Assembly (NCBI GenBank): GCA_009746045.1
Contig: RPFO01001006.1
Location: 34,244-98,243 of the forward strand
DNA length: 64,000 nt
Source: Mesostigma viride
Lineage: Eukaryota; Streptophyta; Mesostigmatophyceae; Mesostigmatales; Mesostigmataceae
Direction of reading: 5' to 3'
This document shows positions 1-11,358 of the stretch, piece by piece. Below the pieces are notes generated by a model. That model made no database searches, had not been told where the DNA came from, and saw only the letters and a list, made by a program, of their open reading frames with translations. Both the position numbers and the translations under genes were made by a program. Within the stretch, counting starts at the first letter, position 1, and every line of letters starts with the position of its first letter.

Positions 1-20
1 GGCATCAAGGGCATGTTCTG
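1..20 (+). CDS. Possible exon end at the window edge
   Basis: The first 20 bases read as codons for G-I-K-G-M-F and run straight into GTGAGT, a good 5' splice site. This may be the tail of an exon of a gene lying mostly to the left. There is too little sequence to identify it, and no continuation exon could be assigned with confidence. Confidence 0.3.
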
Positions 21-246
21 GTGAGTACGGATGTAGGAACAAATGTTTGCTGTTGTTTTGCCACCCTCGCTTCTGTAGTTATCTTTCTCAATGAAAGTGT
101 TTTTACCACGTTTAGCAGTACTGAGGTACTGGGGCATCCGCAGGGCTTGTTGTCATGTTTTTTGCATTAGAAACGATGTGCGGAGGGTCGTTGTCGGTCT
201 TGGCTGAGACCGCACCTCCTGCTTGGCCTGGCAGCGGCCAGCGTTG

Positions 247-714
247 TACACCCCTCGCATTGTTAATTTTAATTCGTTACAGCAGAAAGGCCATTTGGAA
301 TTAGACAGTAGCGTTTTATTGGTTGCAAGTGCTACTGTGCCCGTCCAATTAGTTAATTATTAGTTTGTTTGTTTGGTTACCGAACAACCGTTGAACTGGC
401 TGCGAAATTTAATAATTCTTTGTTTGTTTTCTATAACCCAGCCGGCTGCACTAGGATGCACTCCTCTTACGGCTAGTAAAAGCCCATTTTCAGCCAGAGA
501 TTGAATATTTCTTTGTTTTTTACCGCAAAAGAAGCGCTTTTGGCAGTCAAAGTATATCTATTTACACTTTCTTTGTTTGTTTGGTATCTAGAAAAACTAC
601 AGGGGAGTACACTCGGGAATTAGTTATTTAACAATCTTTTGTTTTATTTGTCGTTTCCAGGTGGTAGGCGCCCAGCCTCATAATTATTTTTAAATTAACA
701 ATGCGAGGGGTGTA
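247..714. mobile_element. MITE-like element with about 24-bp terminal inverted repeats
   Basis: The left end TACACCCCTCGCATTG (from 247) is mirrored at the right end CAATGCGAGGGGTGTA (to 714), and the match continues inward through TTAATTT. The element is about 468 bp and non-coding. The outermost TA on both sides could be a TA target duplication as used by Tc1/mariner elements, but the superfamily is inferred only from the ends. Confidence 0.6.
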
Positions 715-1789
715 TGCCCTTGTGGACACTCACTAGTGCTTATAGACAAAGAAGATTCCACCGTTCTTTCATGACCTGTTTTAACAGCATGTGCTTGGGT
801 GTCTCTTCATTTTTGCAGCGGGGCATGCGGACGTTGCTTATTTCGCTGAGCTCCTCTCCATGATTCCTGACGCCGTTTTTGCGTGGTCATGGATGCATGA
901 ATCATGCATCGGTTATCTGTTGTCGTGCATTTCTGTGGCTGTCTATTGTCTAATAACCTGGAAGGTTAGGAGCACGCCTGCTTGCAGGGTATTGGGCATG
1001 AAGGCATTTTCCGATGAGGTAGTTCTGATAAGCTTATGCGAGCGATGAAGACCCCAAACCAGGCTTTCCTGGCTAGTGCTACGACAGGTTATGGATGAGA
1101 TGATGATGCAACCGCAGAAATGTGGATGAATTCATGAATTGTGTAACAAATTATGTCCATGGTAGCTGTTTGGATTACCCAAAAGGAGATGCAAGCATGC
1201 CCGTCAATACCCTGCCGGCTAACGTGTGCTATGCTTGTTTTGGATCGCGACTTTGTGGCCCCTGTATCATATACTGCTTACGCTTAGATCTGTACTGACT
1301 CGTTCATTCGCATTCCTGTAAATGTTGTCTGCTATTTGTTCTCACAGGTACCCTCGGTACTAGGATCAGGTGGCCACCAAAGCTACCTAGTATGGGACCG
1401 AGCATGAGGGGAACGTGTGCACATGGAGTATGCATTGATGCCTGTCATTTTCTGTTGGCATTGATGAATAGTGGACGTTGATCAATAGTGAACTGTGGTG
1501 ATCTAGAGGGTGTCATACGCGCGTGCGGTATCCCGCTGGTTGCTATATTAATATCGTGTTTCCTGTATTTGTACGCGTGCACGTCTTCATCGTTTAATTT
1601 ATTTAAAGGCTGATTTTGTATCAATTGTTTACTTTCTTATGTAAGTAAGTACTTGCGTGTCATGCGCAAAGGCATGCCACGGAGTACTATGCCAATCCCA
1701 TTAGAAAAAAACAACTACACATTTAAGTTTAAACAAATATCGTCTGCATCATTCCCCAACCATTAAGCACTAGATGGGGATGTTATCCT
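715..1789. other. No supported gene
   Basis: No convincing coding exon is seen. A pyrimidine-rich tract followed by CAG near 818 could be a 3' splice site with an 85-residue open frame running to 1048, but that frame has no recognisable features. The rest is AT-rich non-coding sequence. Confidence 0.3.
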
Positions 1790-3950
1790 CATCCGAGCTG
1801 TCCTCTACTGTAATGGCTGATGGCAGACGAGGCGGTAGTGTAGCGGCTATCCTCAGGGCCAATAACCTCCACCTGCAGACTTCTACCCTGGCTAGCAACG
1901 GGCCGCGGGGCCCGTAGGGAGAAAACAGGAGCATACCCCTCAGGAAGGTGCTTATCGCAGATGGCAGCCCATTTCTCCTTGTCAATCATGCGGGCGCGGA
2001 GTACGGATAGTCCCAGAAGCCCTGCATCTTCAAGCAGTTGTGTCACATAGGCTGCGGGTGTTGATGTCGTCGGCCGTGGAGGGAAGCCCTAGCTGCCAAG
2101 GAGCTTGAAGCGAGTCGCCGGGGGGACGGGGCTGCCGTCCAGCAAGAGGAGGGTCAGGGTGGGGCTATCCCAGCAGGGAAGCCGATGGCAACATGTTACC
2201 TCCGTTTTCTTGCTGATCATATCAAGGAGACAACCATATGCCCCACCGCCCGCGCTTCCAGTGATAAGCTGTCTAGCCAGAGTTGGGCTGCCTCCCGGGT
2301 TTCCACGAGCGTCGTGTCATCAGCGTAGATCAGATCGCTCAGGCGGTAGGGGGGGTCAACCCCGCCGTAGCTGGCGTACTCCGTGAAATCCATCCCCGGC
2401 GGGCGCCCCTCCACCGGCCCCGGGCGAAGCGGGCTTGTGCACGCCGCATAATATAGTCCACCGTAATGATGAATAGATATGGGGAGAGCACACAGCCCTG
2501 CCACACCCCGGTGTGCATGCAGGGGGAACGCCGGAGTGACGCCGTCGGCGGTACGGATCTGGGCTTGGGACCCTTCATAGAACTGGCGGATCGATGATCT
2601 CAACGATGTACGATGGGACACGGAACAGGTGAAGGACCACCCACAGGGCGTCCCATATAACCGTATATCGAATGCCTCAAGTGGTGTAATCCACGAAGAT
2701 CAATAGCAATGGCACGAGGCCAGGGGCCAGGCGGCCCACTTCCTCGATCAGGCGGCGCGCGGTTATGGTGACCATGCATAACACAATTGCGACAAACACG
2801 GAAGCCCATGGATCTGGGACTCGGCCTAGGTAGGGATCGAAGCTGGCGCGCATGCGGTTCAGCAGGAGACGCATGAAGACTTTCAGCATGCAGCTTTGGA
2901 GGCATACGTCGCGGTACCTAGTTGCCGGTATCCGCGGCGGCCCCCTTGCCCTTGCATGTAGAGCATGACCCGGACAGCGGTCTTCCAACAATACGTGGGC
3001 GGGGGGAGGCCATCTCGTAGAATCCGGTTGCAAACACCCCGGAGAAAAGGCTCAAGCTCAGGCATCTTAACCACCTCCGTTGAAATATTGTCCACTCGGC
3101 CCATGGCAGCATCATAGCGGAGGGTGGAGATGGCAGCAGCCCATTCCTGGGGAGTCCACTCGTCGTGGGGCCCGTCCACCAGGGGGCCGGAGTGCGGTGG
3201 GACCAGGTAGTCTGTCTCACTGGTGGGCGCACCTGCGGGGGCTCAATGGGGCGCCGCCTCGGCTGGCCGCAGGGCGTGCAGCTGCAGCGGGGCCGGTCAA
3301 GCGGGGGGGGCGGGCCAGGGGCCCCCGATAGTTTGGCCTGGGAGCTGAACCAAATCTCAAGGCGTTCACTGGGGGTGCCCGCCCGATGTCAGCCCGTTGC
3401 GTTTCCCGCCGTCCGGTGAGACGGTCGAGAGAGCGCCAGGCCGCCTTGTGCTGGTTGGCGGCTGGCCGTGTGACGGTTGATTTCTGCGGCAAGTGTTTCC
3501 ACCTCCTCCGGCCGTGCATGTGCGGCAGTATATGCTTGAGTAAGCCGTTCCTGACCAGTACGGGTACAGACCTGTCCTCCCCGCGGCGGCGGGCCTGCGC
3601 TAGCGCCAGCTAGCCGGGCGGCCGCGACCACCGGCCCGGGCGTCGCGCAGGTATAGCTAGAGCGGGGCTGGTCGGGCGCGGGGTTGCTCGGGGAGAAGCT
3701 TAGAGCCAAGCTCCAGGTGCCGAGCGCATGAACAGTTGGTAGGGTGGCGTGAGATCTACACCGCGATCTGCATCCAGGTACATCAAAGGTTGCGCGTCCA
3801 CGAAGGCAGACCTGATTGCATCGCGGCGAACATGTCATCCTCTGACCACTTCTCCCTGCGCCCACGGACGGTAAGCAGGTCCAATCAGGGCGGGGCCGGG
3901 GGCGGCGGCACGCAGGGCCGGGCCTGAAGACGTAGGCGCAAGGTTGCATG
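1790..3950 (-). pseudogene. Broken LINE reverse transcriptase
   Basis: Read on the - strand, several overlapping frames carry successive pieces of a non-LTR reverse transcriptase. First, near 3179-2883, comes a segment of the W-T-P-Q-E-W / Y-R-Q-L type. At about 2700-2680 is F-V-D-Y-T-T, where the family has its first catalytic Asp motif. Near 2520 is G-V-W-Q-G-C-V-L-S-P-Y-L-F, the conserved QGxxLSP motif. Near 2330 is L-I-Y-A-D-D-T, the YADD-type active site. Near 2105 is R-F-K-L-L-G-S. The pieces lie in different frames and contain stops, so it is an old, inactive copy. R-F-K-L-L-G-S and L-E-A-R-A-V-G also occur in the fragment at 60350-60928, so the two belong to one LINE family. The end near 1790 reads as a short acidic tail that may or may not belong to the element. 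Confidence 0.75.
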
Positions 3951-4067
3951 CGGTGACCATGGCGGTGATCCGATGCGACACTGCATGGGGGTGGTCAGCG
4001 TACGGGCATCGATCGTGACGGAAGAGCGCCAGCACTTGCGCACAAGTATGTAGTCCAATCATACACA

Positions 4068-4150
4068 TCGCGTTTTCCGCGTTTTCCGCGGCCCGGCACT
4101 GAACGCAAAGGTTTTCACCTTTGCGGAGTGCCTGATCAGAATACACATCG
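4068..4150 (+). repeat. SINE-like family S2, copy 1 (stem-loop unit)
   Basis: About 80 bp shared with copies near 48402 and 48789. The unit contains GCGTTTTCCGCGTTTTCC and then a stem-loop: GGCACT pairs with AGTGCC, and CGCAAAGG pairs with CCTTTGCG around TTTTCA. The stem is perfect in this copy. Confidence 0.65.
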
Positions 4151-4337
4151 CCGCCGAGGGAGCATCGAGCCAGCCGCCCTGCGCATGGAGCCCACAAAGG
4201 TCACTAGTGCATCAGGCGGTTCAGCATGCAGCGTATTGGCAGCAGTCAAGAGAGTATTCACAGCTGAATAATTAATTAATTAATTAATTCACAGCTAGTA
4301 GCAGCATTCATTGCCATCCTAAATTGGTAACACGTGT

Positions 4338-4570
4338 ATAAAGGAGACAACCAGCGCAGGCCAGAAATTCGGAGAGTAAGTCCCTGTTAAATTTTCCACG
4401 TTTTCAAGCCGTTCAGGATCCATGATGAATATGAATTAATGGAGATGGAGATGTGTAGAATTGTGCATTGAAAATGTGGCTGGCTTACGTGCATGTAGCT
4501 AGAGCGACTTAAGATGACCTAGACGGTGGGGCCGGAAACAGCTTGCTCGATCAGGGCGTGTGTTTCGAGC
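4338..4570 (+). repeat. Dispersed repeat family S1, copy 1
   Basis: Begins with AAGGAGACAACCAGCGCAGG and ends near CTAGACGGTGGGGCCGG. It matches copies at 9631-9775 and 52321-52545 over most of its length, with this copy the most diverged. It is non-coding and SINE-sized. A 19-bp piece of its head also occurs at about 2219. An AATT tract at 4266-4290 lies just upstream. Confidence 0.65.
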
Positions 4571-4741
4571 CCAACTGGCCGGGAGTGTCGAGTGGTGAGC
4601 ACCCTTGCTGCGATCGCTCTCCCACCATTTACGATGAAATACATTCTAAACAACGTATACATTCTAAAAAATTGTGGTGCATTAATTAATTAATTATTTA
4701 AACTCTTCTCCCGTTGGGGAGTAACGGAGCATTAACCCCTA
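4571..4741. repeat. AATT tail with CCGT...ACGG hairpin
   Basis: An (AATT)n run at about 4682-4698 is followed by a short hairpin (CTCCCGTTGGGGAGTAACGGAG). Similar AATT-plus-hairpin units occur at about 8690, 56990 and 58514. They are probably 3' ends of LINE-type elements. Confidence 0.4.
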
Positions 4742-5095
4742 TGGATGGATGGATGGATGGATGGATGGATGGATGGATGGATGGATGGATGGATGGATGG
4801 ATGGATGGACGGACGGACGGACGGACGGACGGACGGACGGACGGACGGACGGACGGACGGACGGACGGACGGACGGACGGACGGACGGACGGACGGACGG
4901 ACGGACGGACGGACGGACGGACGGACGGACGGACGGACGGACGGACGGACGGACGAACGGACGGACGGCTGGATGGATGGATGGATGGATGGATGGATGG
5001 ATGGATGGATGGATGGATGGACGGACGGACGGACGGACGGACGGACGGATGGATGGATGGATGGATGGATGGATGGATGGATGGATGGATGGATG
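4742..5095. repeat. Compound GGAT/GGAC tetranucleotide microsatellite
   Basis: Blocks of (GGAT)n, (GGAC)n, a short interrupted stretch near 4955-4970, (GGAT)n, (GGAC)n and (GGAT)n. The symmetrical block pattern suggests internal duplication or a T/C point change spread by expansion. Long open frames here are artefacts of the repeat. Confidence 0.97.
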
Positions 5096-5311
5096 TGGTG
5101 AATGGTATATGGATTGCCAGTACATGCAGGCCTGAGATTGTGGAGACATGACGGACCTGCCAACACCATCCACATGATGGACCAACCAACGTGCTCTTTA
5201 GTTTATGGAACATGGGGCAACAGCACTGAGGTATTTGCATGTGCAGATGGCTGCCATACGAAGCGGCACCTGACATTTGTGGGGGTCTCCCTGGCTCACA
5301 TGCTATGAAGC

Positions 5312-5477
5312 TCAATCCTTTTTCCTCGGCAGCCCAGCCACAAAACCCTCCTGCGCTTTCTTTACGGCCGGTTTTTCCTTTGGTGCTTCATCCTTGGCTG
5401 AATCATTGCTTTTCTTAAGTGGCACTTCATCGTCGTCATATCCAAGCTCTTTCAGGTCTTGGCGCGCCATCAGGTTT
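5312..5477 (-). CDS. Terminal exon of an unrecognised gene, charged tail
   Basis: Read on the - strand, TTCGGTTACAG forms a plausible acceptor at 5478-5479. It is followed by one phase base and 54 codons to a stop at 5312. The peptide begins [18 protein letters not shown] and ends in a lysine-rich tail, G-L-P-R-K-K-D. An upstream stretch (about 5776-5690) can encode a hydrophobic segment that could be a membrane helix, so this may be the cytosolic tail of a membrane protein. I do not recognise the family. The exon call rests on codon-like composition, the acceptor and the charged C terminus. Confidence 0.45.
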
Positions 5478-6263
5478 CTGTAACCGAAAAGAATACAGAC
5501 GACAGTGTGGCATAAGAAGATGCGCATGAGGATTACCACATAGCCATATGTTGTTAATAAGGGACACTCCATGGTAGTGGATGTGCGCAAGCATGTTGCT
5601 ATCCAGCTACTTATGAGGAAAGGTTGCCTTTGCAACTCTAGCGTAGCATGGCACCATGTGTGGCAGCACCGAGTGCGGGGTCCCCCAAACGATACACACA
5701 GAGACCCCCCACACAGGACATGATGAAATAGCCACAAAGGTTGTACCAGAGGGTCAGCCATCGCAGGATTAGGCATTCCACAAATTTAGTTGTGTGTGCG
5801 TGCAACCACCAAAGCAAATGCACGAGGCCGCCCTCAGCTGCAACCGGTTATCACTTTAGGCTATACTTACCTTAGCTACAGTACCTTGTGACATGGATCC
5901 TGTGGCAAGCGCAGCAAGGTCCATGCAGTGAATGAGTTACTAAGCAAGGCAGGGGCCATGAATAATGGGGTGCCAGACATGATGGGGGCATCAGAACTGC
6001 CCATGCAGGTAACCATTCTTGTACATGGATCCAACCGCCTTGCCCATGACGCCTTATAACACACTGACATGTTCATAGCATTTGGACCGATGATTGTTAA
6101 GTGTCGTAAATGGTAAACGGGGGTGTCATCTAGGTCCAGGATCACCACACCATCTACAAGTCACACATGAAACAAGTGTTCTCAAATGGAGTGCAACAAT
6201 CAAGGCAGCCATAAAACAAATGTCAGGAAGATGTTGGTCGGGTGGTCGGTCAATCGGGGCAGT

Positions 6264-6440
6264 TGTTAGGGTGTTAGGGTGTTAGGGTGTTAGGGTGTTA
6301 GGGTGTTAGGGTGTTAGGGTGTTAGGGTGTTAGGGTGTTAGGGTGTTAGGGTGTCAGGGTGTTAGGGTCTTGGGTCTTTGAGGGTTTGGGCGTTTGGGTG
6401 TTTGGGTGTTTGGTTGTTTGGTTGTTTGGTTGTTTGGGTG
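6264..6440 (+). repeat. Telomere-like 8-bp satellite (TTAGGGTG)n
   Basis: About 13 near-perfect copies of GTTAGGGT to about 6360, decaying into GTTTGGGT and GTTTGGTT variants. Each unit contains TTAGGG plus TG, so it resembles an interstitial telomeric repeat but has an 8-bp period. Confidence 0.9.
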
Positions 6441-8542
6441 GTGTCAGTAGGTGGGTGACGAAGATAGTGATGGGGGTCTAATCCACCACTCCATGGGGCT
6501 GCCAAGGCATGCTCACTTTTCCATCCTGCATTCCAGATACCGCTTGCTTTCGGGCCGGCAACGCGATGCGTCCTGGTTGTGCGCGTTCAAGCATTTCATG
6601 TACTCGTACATCTCCTGCAGGGGCCGAGGCAGACAACCACGCGGGCACAAATGGTAACCGGACGGGGAAACTTCTCCCATACACCTCAAGACCTCACAAT
6701 GCAAAGGAATCACTGCGCACACTGGGGGGATGGGGGCGGGGATGGGGCTGGGATTGGCGTTGAGGCGGGGGAGCATGGTGTATGGCGGGGGTGGCGGGCG
6801 TGCGGAATACATTAAGTACGGCTTTGGAAGACATGCACGGGCTGATAGGAGAGCATCGGGCTTTCCCGTATCTTACCAGCGGGCGCAAGTGCACAAAAAA
6901 CTCACCTTTTTGCATTCTCCGAAGTGATCCAGTGGAAAAACACCTTTTTCCGGAGGAATGGGGGCTGCGGCTCGTCCAGCGCCGAACGCGCTCATGCTGG
7001 CGAGTAGAGAAAGCAAATTATTTAGAAGTTACCGTGCCCGGTCTGTGCACTCCAAGATGGACGCAACAGTCCGCGCCTTCTTTACTGCACAAAAGACAGG
7101 AGTCCGCGCTGAGAAAGGATGGGCCAGCCCAGAAATCGCGAGTTTAGTCTCTTGCACGCGTGGGCATCCTCCTTGAATTGCTCATACGATTATCGACTTC
7201 CCAAAGACCGTCGTTTTCAGCGCCAATGCCGAAGAGCGTTCTAAGGCATGCTCATTTCCAATGAATCCCGACGTTGCATCGGCGTCACAAACATCAAAGC
7301 TGGAAATCGGTCCGACTCTTCCGTTGTCTCGCATCGTCATGTGCGTTCACTGCGTATTGTGTTGTCCATTGCTATTGTTTGCTTGACCTGAACGTGGCGT
7401 GGTGACGATATGACCATGATCGTCGATCATGTCCGTGGCCCGTGGTTTAAGGATCCAGCCATCCAGGCGCATTTGTCAACCATGGGTGCATAGGCCATAG
7501 GGTACCCTTCACAACCCGATGTCACACCGGGAATACGCGCGTACTTAAGTAATGCCGGAACCGGACCGAGAGAATGATGGTGACAGGATTTGTGCCATGA
7601 TCAAGTCTGCTCCCCTTGCCTCGAGCCCTCGACACTCCCGTGACCACGGCTAGCAGCAGTGAGCTTGCCACTTCTTGCCACAGTTCGTGAATCGTGATCG
7701 GGGCTCGGGGTTCGGTCAGACGGGTGTGGCTACGCTGGGGCTGCGCTTAAAAGATCAGGCTTATTTACAAACTGGAAAATCGAAGGTCTTCATATCGTTA
7801 CGCTCGAAACTACTTCCCATTACACAGACGACGTCCGGAATGGCCCCGGCATGATACATTATTAATTATTTACTTATTGGACTCCTTAGCTTAGGGTTCC
7901 TTTCATTTTACAGAAGGGACCACCTCTGATCATGGGTAGCCTGTCAGCTTGACAGACCGACGAAGCGACGATGCAATTTACCGTTGAAGGGTCTTCGTAA
8001 TGCACGCTACCCCTTATTTCCGATATCTAAGAACATGGGGGCTTTAGGAAGATTCAGGCAAACCGCAAACTTATGAGCGAGACCCTCGTGACGTCGCTGA
8101 ATTCCAGCCGTGGTCAACCTGCCTACTTCGGCGATACTAGAATATCGCTTAGGTCCGTGCGTAGTACTCCTGCGCACTTAGGTCTAGTGGTGAGTCATCT
8201 TCTTTAGATTCAGCAATATCGGACATATTGGCACCCCTCTGTCTCCTTGATATTGGCACCCCTCTCCGGTAAAGAGGTTTTTCGCAGTTGGGCTGTTTCG
8301 AAACGTTAAGTGAGATGCCTTCAGATCAGGAGACTCACACAGCCGCGAAATCATGCCAAAGGTCCTATGTTCGATTCCTTGCTGGTAGCTTCTAGGCTTT
8401 CTTCCTTAATTTCTGTGTTCCGCAGAATCTCGGATTTGGGCAGCTACAGTAGTGTTTTCACGTTTGTTGAGCACTTTCTGACGACAATATTGTAGAGGCA
8501 AGCAGCAATAGGCTACATGCAGCCACATCGTACGAGCGTAAA
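6441..8542. other. No supported gene
   Basis: No exon with convincing splice sites or recognisable protein was found. A direct repeat of ATATTGGCACCCCTCT occurs at about 8227 and 8251. Short open frames around 6480-7150 overlap on both strands and look incidental. Confidence 0.35.
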
Positions 8543-9222
8543 TAAAAATTTAATTAAATTAATTAAAATATAACATGACTCCGTTCCAAGGGAGATCATG
8601 TAGCACGTATTCCCTTTCTGGATGCACTGGAGGTGGGCGAAGCCGCGAAACCGAACTAAGCTAACTCTAAGCTAATCTAGAAATTAAACTCGTGGCTTCC
8701 GTGGGGAAGTCACGGAGCACCGGAGTGCTTTTAATCCCTGTATGTGCACAACAGGAAGAAAGGGCAGAGGCCCCCTTTCCCCTTCATGCCAGAGGCATGC
8801 CACAGCTCTGCAATCGGACACGGTAGACGATCCGGCAAGTTCTGTGGGTGCAATAAGGCCCATGTGAGCATATCATAACAAGGAGCGTGGGCATGCAAGT
8901 AAACGGATCATAGCCAGGACGTAGCATGGCTGTACAACGGCTAAGCGAAGGCTATAGCTGGTTGTGTACCGTGGGTTAGCGGTGCACGTGACTAGGTATC
9001 GGGTGGCACGGCTAGGCTAATCTAGAAAACCTGGCCTAACTACTCTACTCAGCAAAGCGCCCCTTTCTCCTGGGGGGGTAGGGCTTGCCCACACTAGGGG
9101 CTGGCGTGTGAGCCTGGACAATCGTCTTCCACCTCATCTTGTTCTGCATGCATAGCAGTCGATCCAAGCAAAAGAGAGGGAGGAAGTGCGGGGTTCAAAC
9201 TGGGCTGGGACCACTGTACTAC
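8543..9222 (-). mobile_element. LINE 3' end, copy 1 (truncated)
   Basis: The tail (AATT)n at 8543-8570 is followed, on the - strand, by the 3' UTR and the last part of the LINE protein. The protein end (about 9200-9060) resembles the W-T-A-M-Q-N-K / R-W-K-R-I-V-K-A-H-T-P segment of copies at 55.8-57.7 kb, but frameshifts break it. The upstream end is cut at the border of the inverted-repeat element that starts at 9231. Confidence 0.65.
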
Positions 9223-9230
9223 GTATGTAA

Positions 9231-10152
9231 GTACAGTCATTACCGCGTGCAGTTGTGTTTTTAAAGGTTGCGTTACCGCGTTAAGTTGCGCACGACGCCA
9301 AAGTTTAGTGGGCGGCGACCGCAACTTAAGCATCGGTGCCATCGCAACTTAATGCGGTAGTTAATGACTCAATTTGTACAGGTGTCAGGCCATTTTTGGC
9401 CGCGCAGGAGGCCACTTTTTGCCAAGTCCGGCCCCGCTATGTGCATGGCTTTAGGTGGCAAAATACGCAAGCTCCACTGGGGCCGCAGTCGTCCCCGCCT
9501 CCTGGCAATTATCATGATCTTAGTGAAAAGCGCGAATGCGGCAACCTTGCAATTCCAATTAATTTGCAGCCTGCGGACTGCGGTACATAGCATAGTGCAG
9601 CTAGGGCGCACATGACGGCACATTTGTGGTATCAAGGAGACAACCAGCGCACGCCAGAAATCGGGAGAATCCGGACCGTTGTAGCTCGAGCCTGCCGTTA
9701 TCTTGTCCGCGTGTTCGAGTCGTTCAGGATGATGAAGATGAATGGTGATGGAAATGTGTATCCATGGTATGTACATGTGATCAGTATACTTACTGATCAT
9801 ACCACACACACTGCGGTTTGAAACAGCACAGGCACTCACCGACTTGCAGTGTGGCTGCACCCCGGCCGGGCCGGGCGGCATGTGTATTGCGGCAGCCCGC
9901 CTTTCTCACAAAATATGAGAAGATACCTGGTATGGAAAAACAGGAAAATGGACTTAGGTCGGCTTTGATCATGCTGCATGCAGCTGGATCGGGCTTGACG
10001 AGAGCTGTCGAATGCCGTATAGAAGGCCGTGACAGTCCTGAGGAGGGGGTGGGATGCTAGCCTAATTCTACCGTTAAGTTGCGTTACCGCATTAAGTTGC
10101 GATGCCGAATTTTAGGCGTCCATCGCAACGTAACGCGGTAATGACTGTTAAT
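9231..10152. mobile_element. Tc1/mariner-type inverted-repeat element
   Basis: The left end TACAGTCATTACCGCG (9231) is mirrored by CGCGGTAATGACTGTTA (to about 10152). TA-CAGT ends are typical of Tc1/mariner elements. Subterminal GTTGCGTTACCGC and CGCAACTTAA motifs recur at both ends, and another end-like copy lies at 9350-9370. The whole may be one 0.9 kb element or a 140-bp MITE plus a partner end. No transposase is seen, and an S1 repeat sits inside. Confidence 0.55.
9631..9775 (+). repeat. Dispersed repeat family S1, copy 2
   Basis: Nearly identical to 52321-52465, from AAGGAGACAACCAGCGC through TGGTGATGGAAATGTG. It is nested in the inverted-repeat element 9231-10152, so it inserted there or was captured by it. 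Confidence 0.8.
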
Positions 10153-10338
10153 CGATCACATAGGCAAGTTGTGTGCAACTATAGTTGTGTATACACGTCA
10201 CACACAAACACACATTTGATCGAGTGTGTGCATGTAATGATCACACCAACTTTAGGCAAACTTGTTGAAACAAACAATTAATGATGCAGAAAATTTCTTA
10301 ATCTCCTTCTGGCATGCTAGGATCAGAAAATCTAATGC

Positions 10339-11358
10339 CTACCACAACATCAAGGACTGCTGCAGAAGCTCCGCGGCACTAGGCAGTTGTAGCTTTCTTG
10401 ACAGCTGGACGCTCTGCGTGGGTGAGCCGCCTGCCGCCGCGGCCGCAGCAGCGGCTTCCTTGGCCACAGCAGCTGCCACACTCATGACACCCGAAGGCAC
10501 AGTGCCAGACCTAGGCATGCTATCAACCCTCGGCATGGCAACTCTATCCGGCGACCGAGTCAGGCTCGCAGCCGGTGGCGCACCCAGCGGCCCCTTGGGG
10601 ACGCCATCCTTGGGCAGTGTGCGAGCAGGCTCACCAGACATCTCGGCTGATGCATCTGTGCACGGGACTTCTCCCTCCTCTGCACTGCCCTCTTCCAAGC
10701 TACATAGCTCCTGCGCAGATGGCGGTGCAGAAGCACACGCATCACCGCAAAGGGCAGCATACGCCTCGTCGGCAGACGTACCAGCTGATGGCTCGATCAC
10801 GGTCGCTCTGTCGTGACCTGCAGACTCCGCGCCAGCTGCGAGGGTGCATGCCGGATGGTCATCTCCTGTCCGCAAGCCAATGTCAGGAAAATGTGTCTCG
10901 ATTGTTTGGCCAGCCACCCCACCAAGCCTTGCTTGTACACCTGGAATGCCCTGATGCTGAGCAAGGGCAGTCCCATGCGTGCATGGCCCACCTGGCGCCG
11001 TCCCCTTGGAGGCCGTGCCATCTCTACAGTCCTCGTGCCTTGCTGGTGCAGCAGCAGCCACGTTGCCTGAGCATGCTTTCTCACTGCCTGCACCAGTAGC
11101 CAGGCTTGGCCACGGCATGTCGCCAAACAGGGGCTTGCTCTCGGCCTCCCGCAGCCAATCTCTCTCAGCCGTCACGCACACATCACTCAACGTATCCAAC
11201 ACGATGCCAGGTGGACCCCATCGCTGGGGCGCCCCGTTGACATGTGGTGGCTTGTTAGACGATGGCTGGGAGACGTTTGCCGTGCCACCTTTCTTCCTGG
11301 CTAGAGGGTCCCTGGACGTGACCTTCTCCAGCCACGCCTTGCCCTCGGGTGTCAGCGG
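10339..11358 (-). CDS. CCCH gene last exon (Ala/Ser/Pro-rich tail)
   Basis: 339 codons plus stop. A CACGCCAG acceptor before P-L-T-P-E-G-K-A-W-L keeps phase 0 with exon C. A stronger-looking acceptor upstream (ATTTCTCAG, exon start 11440) would need a different phase, so a small intervening exon is possible; one candidate lies at about 11640-11515. The tail is low-complexity, with an alanine run near the C terminus, and ends L-L-Q-Q-S-L-M-L-W. Confidence 0.6.
   Translation of the reverse strand, partial: PLTPEGKAWLEKVTSRDPLARKKGGTANVSQPSSNKPPHVNGAPQRWGPPGIVLDTLSDVCVTAERDWLREAESKPLFGDMPWPSLATGAGSEKACSGNVAAAAPARHEDCRDGTASKGTAPGGPCTHGTALAQHQGIPGVQARLGGVAGQTIETHFPDIGLRTGDDHPACTLAAGAESAGHDRATVIEPSAGTSADEAYAALCGDACASAPPSAQELCSLEEGSAEEGEVPCTDASAEMSGEPARTLPKDGVPKGPLGAPPAASLTRSPDRVAMPRVDSMPRSGTVPSGVMSVAAAVAKEAAAAAAAAGGSPTQSVQLSRKLQLPSAAELLQQSLMLW

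Noticed and set aside
3165-3420. + strand frames around 3.1-3.4 kb
   Set aside because: Opposite-strand shadows of the broken reverse transcriptase.
4698-5185. Open frames of M-D-G-W and H-P-S-I repeats
   Set aside because: Artefact of the GGAT/GGAC microsatellite.
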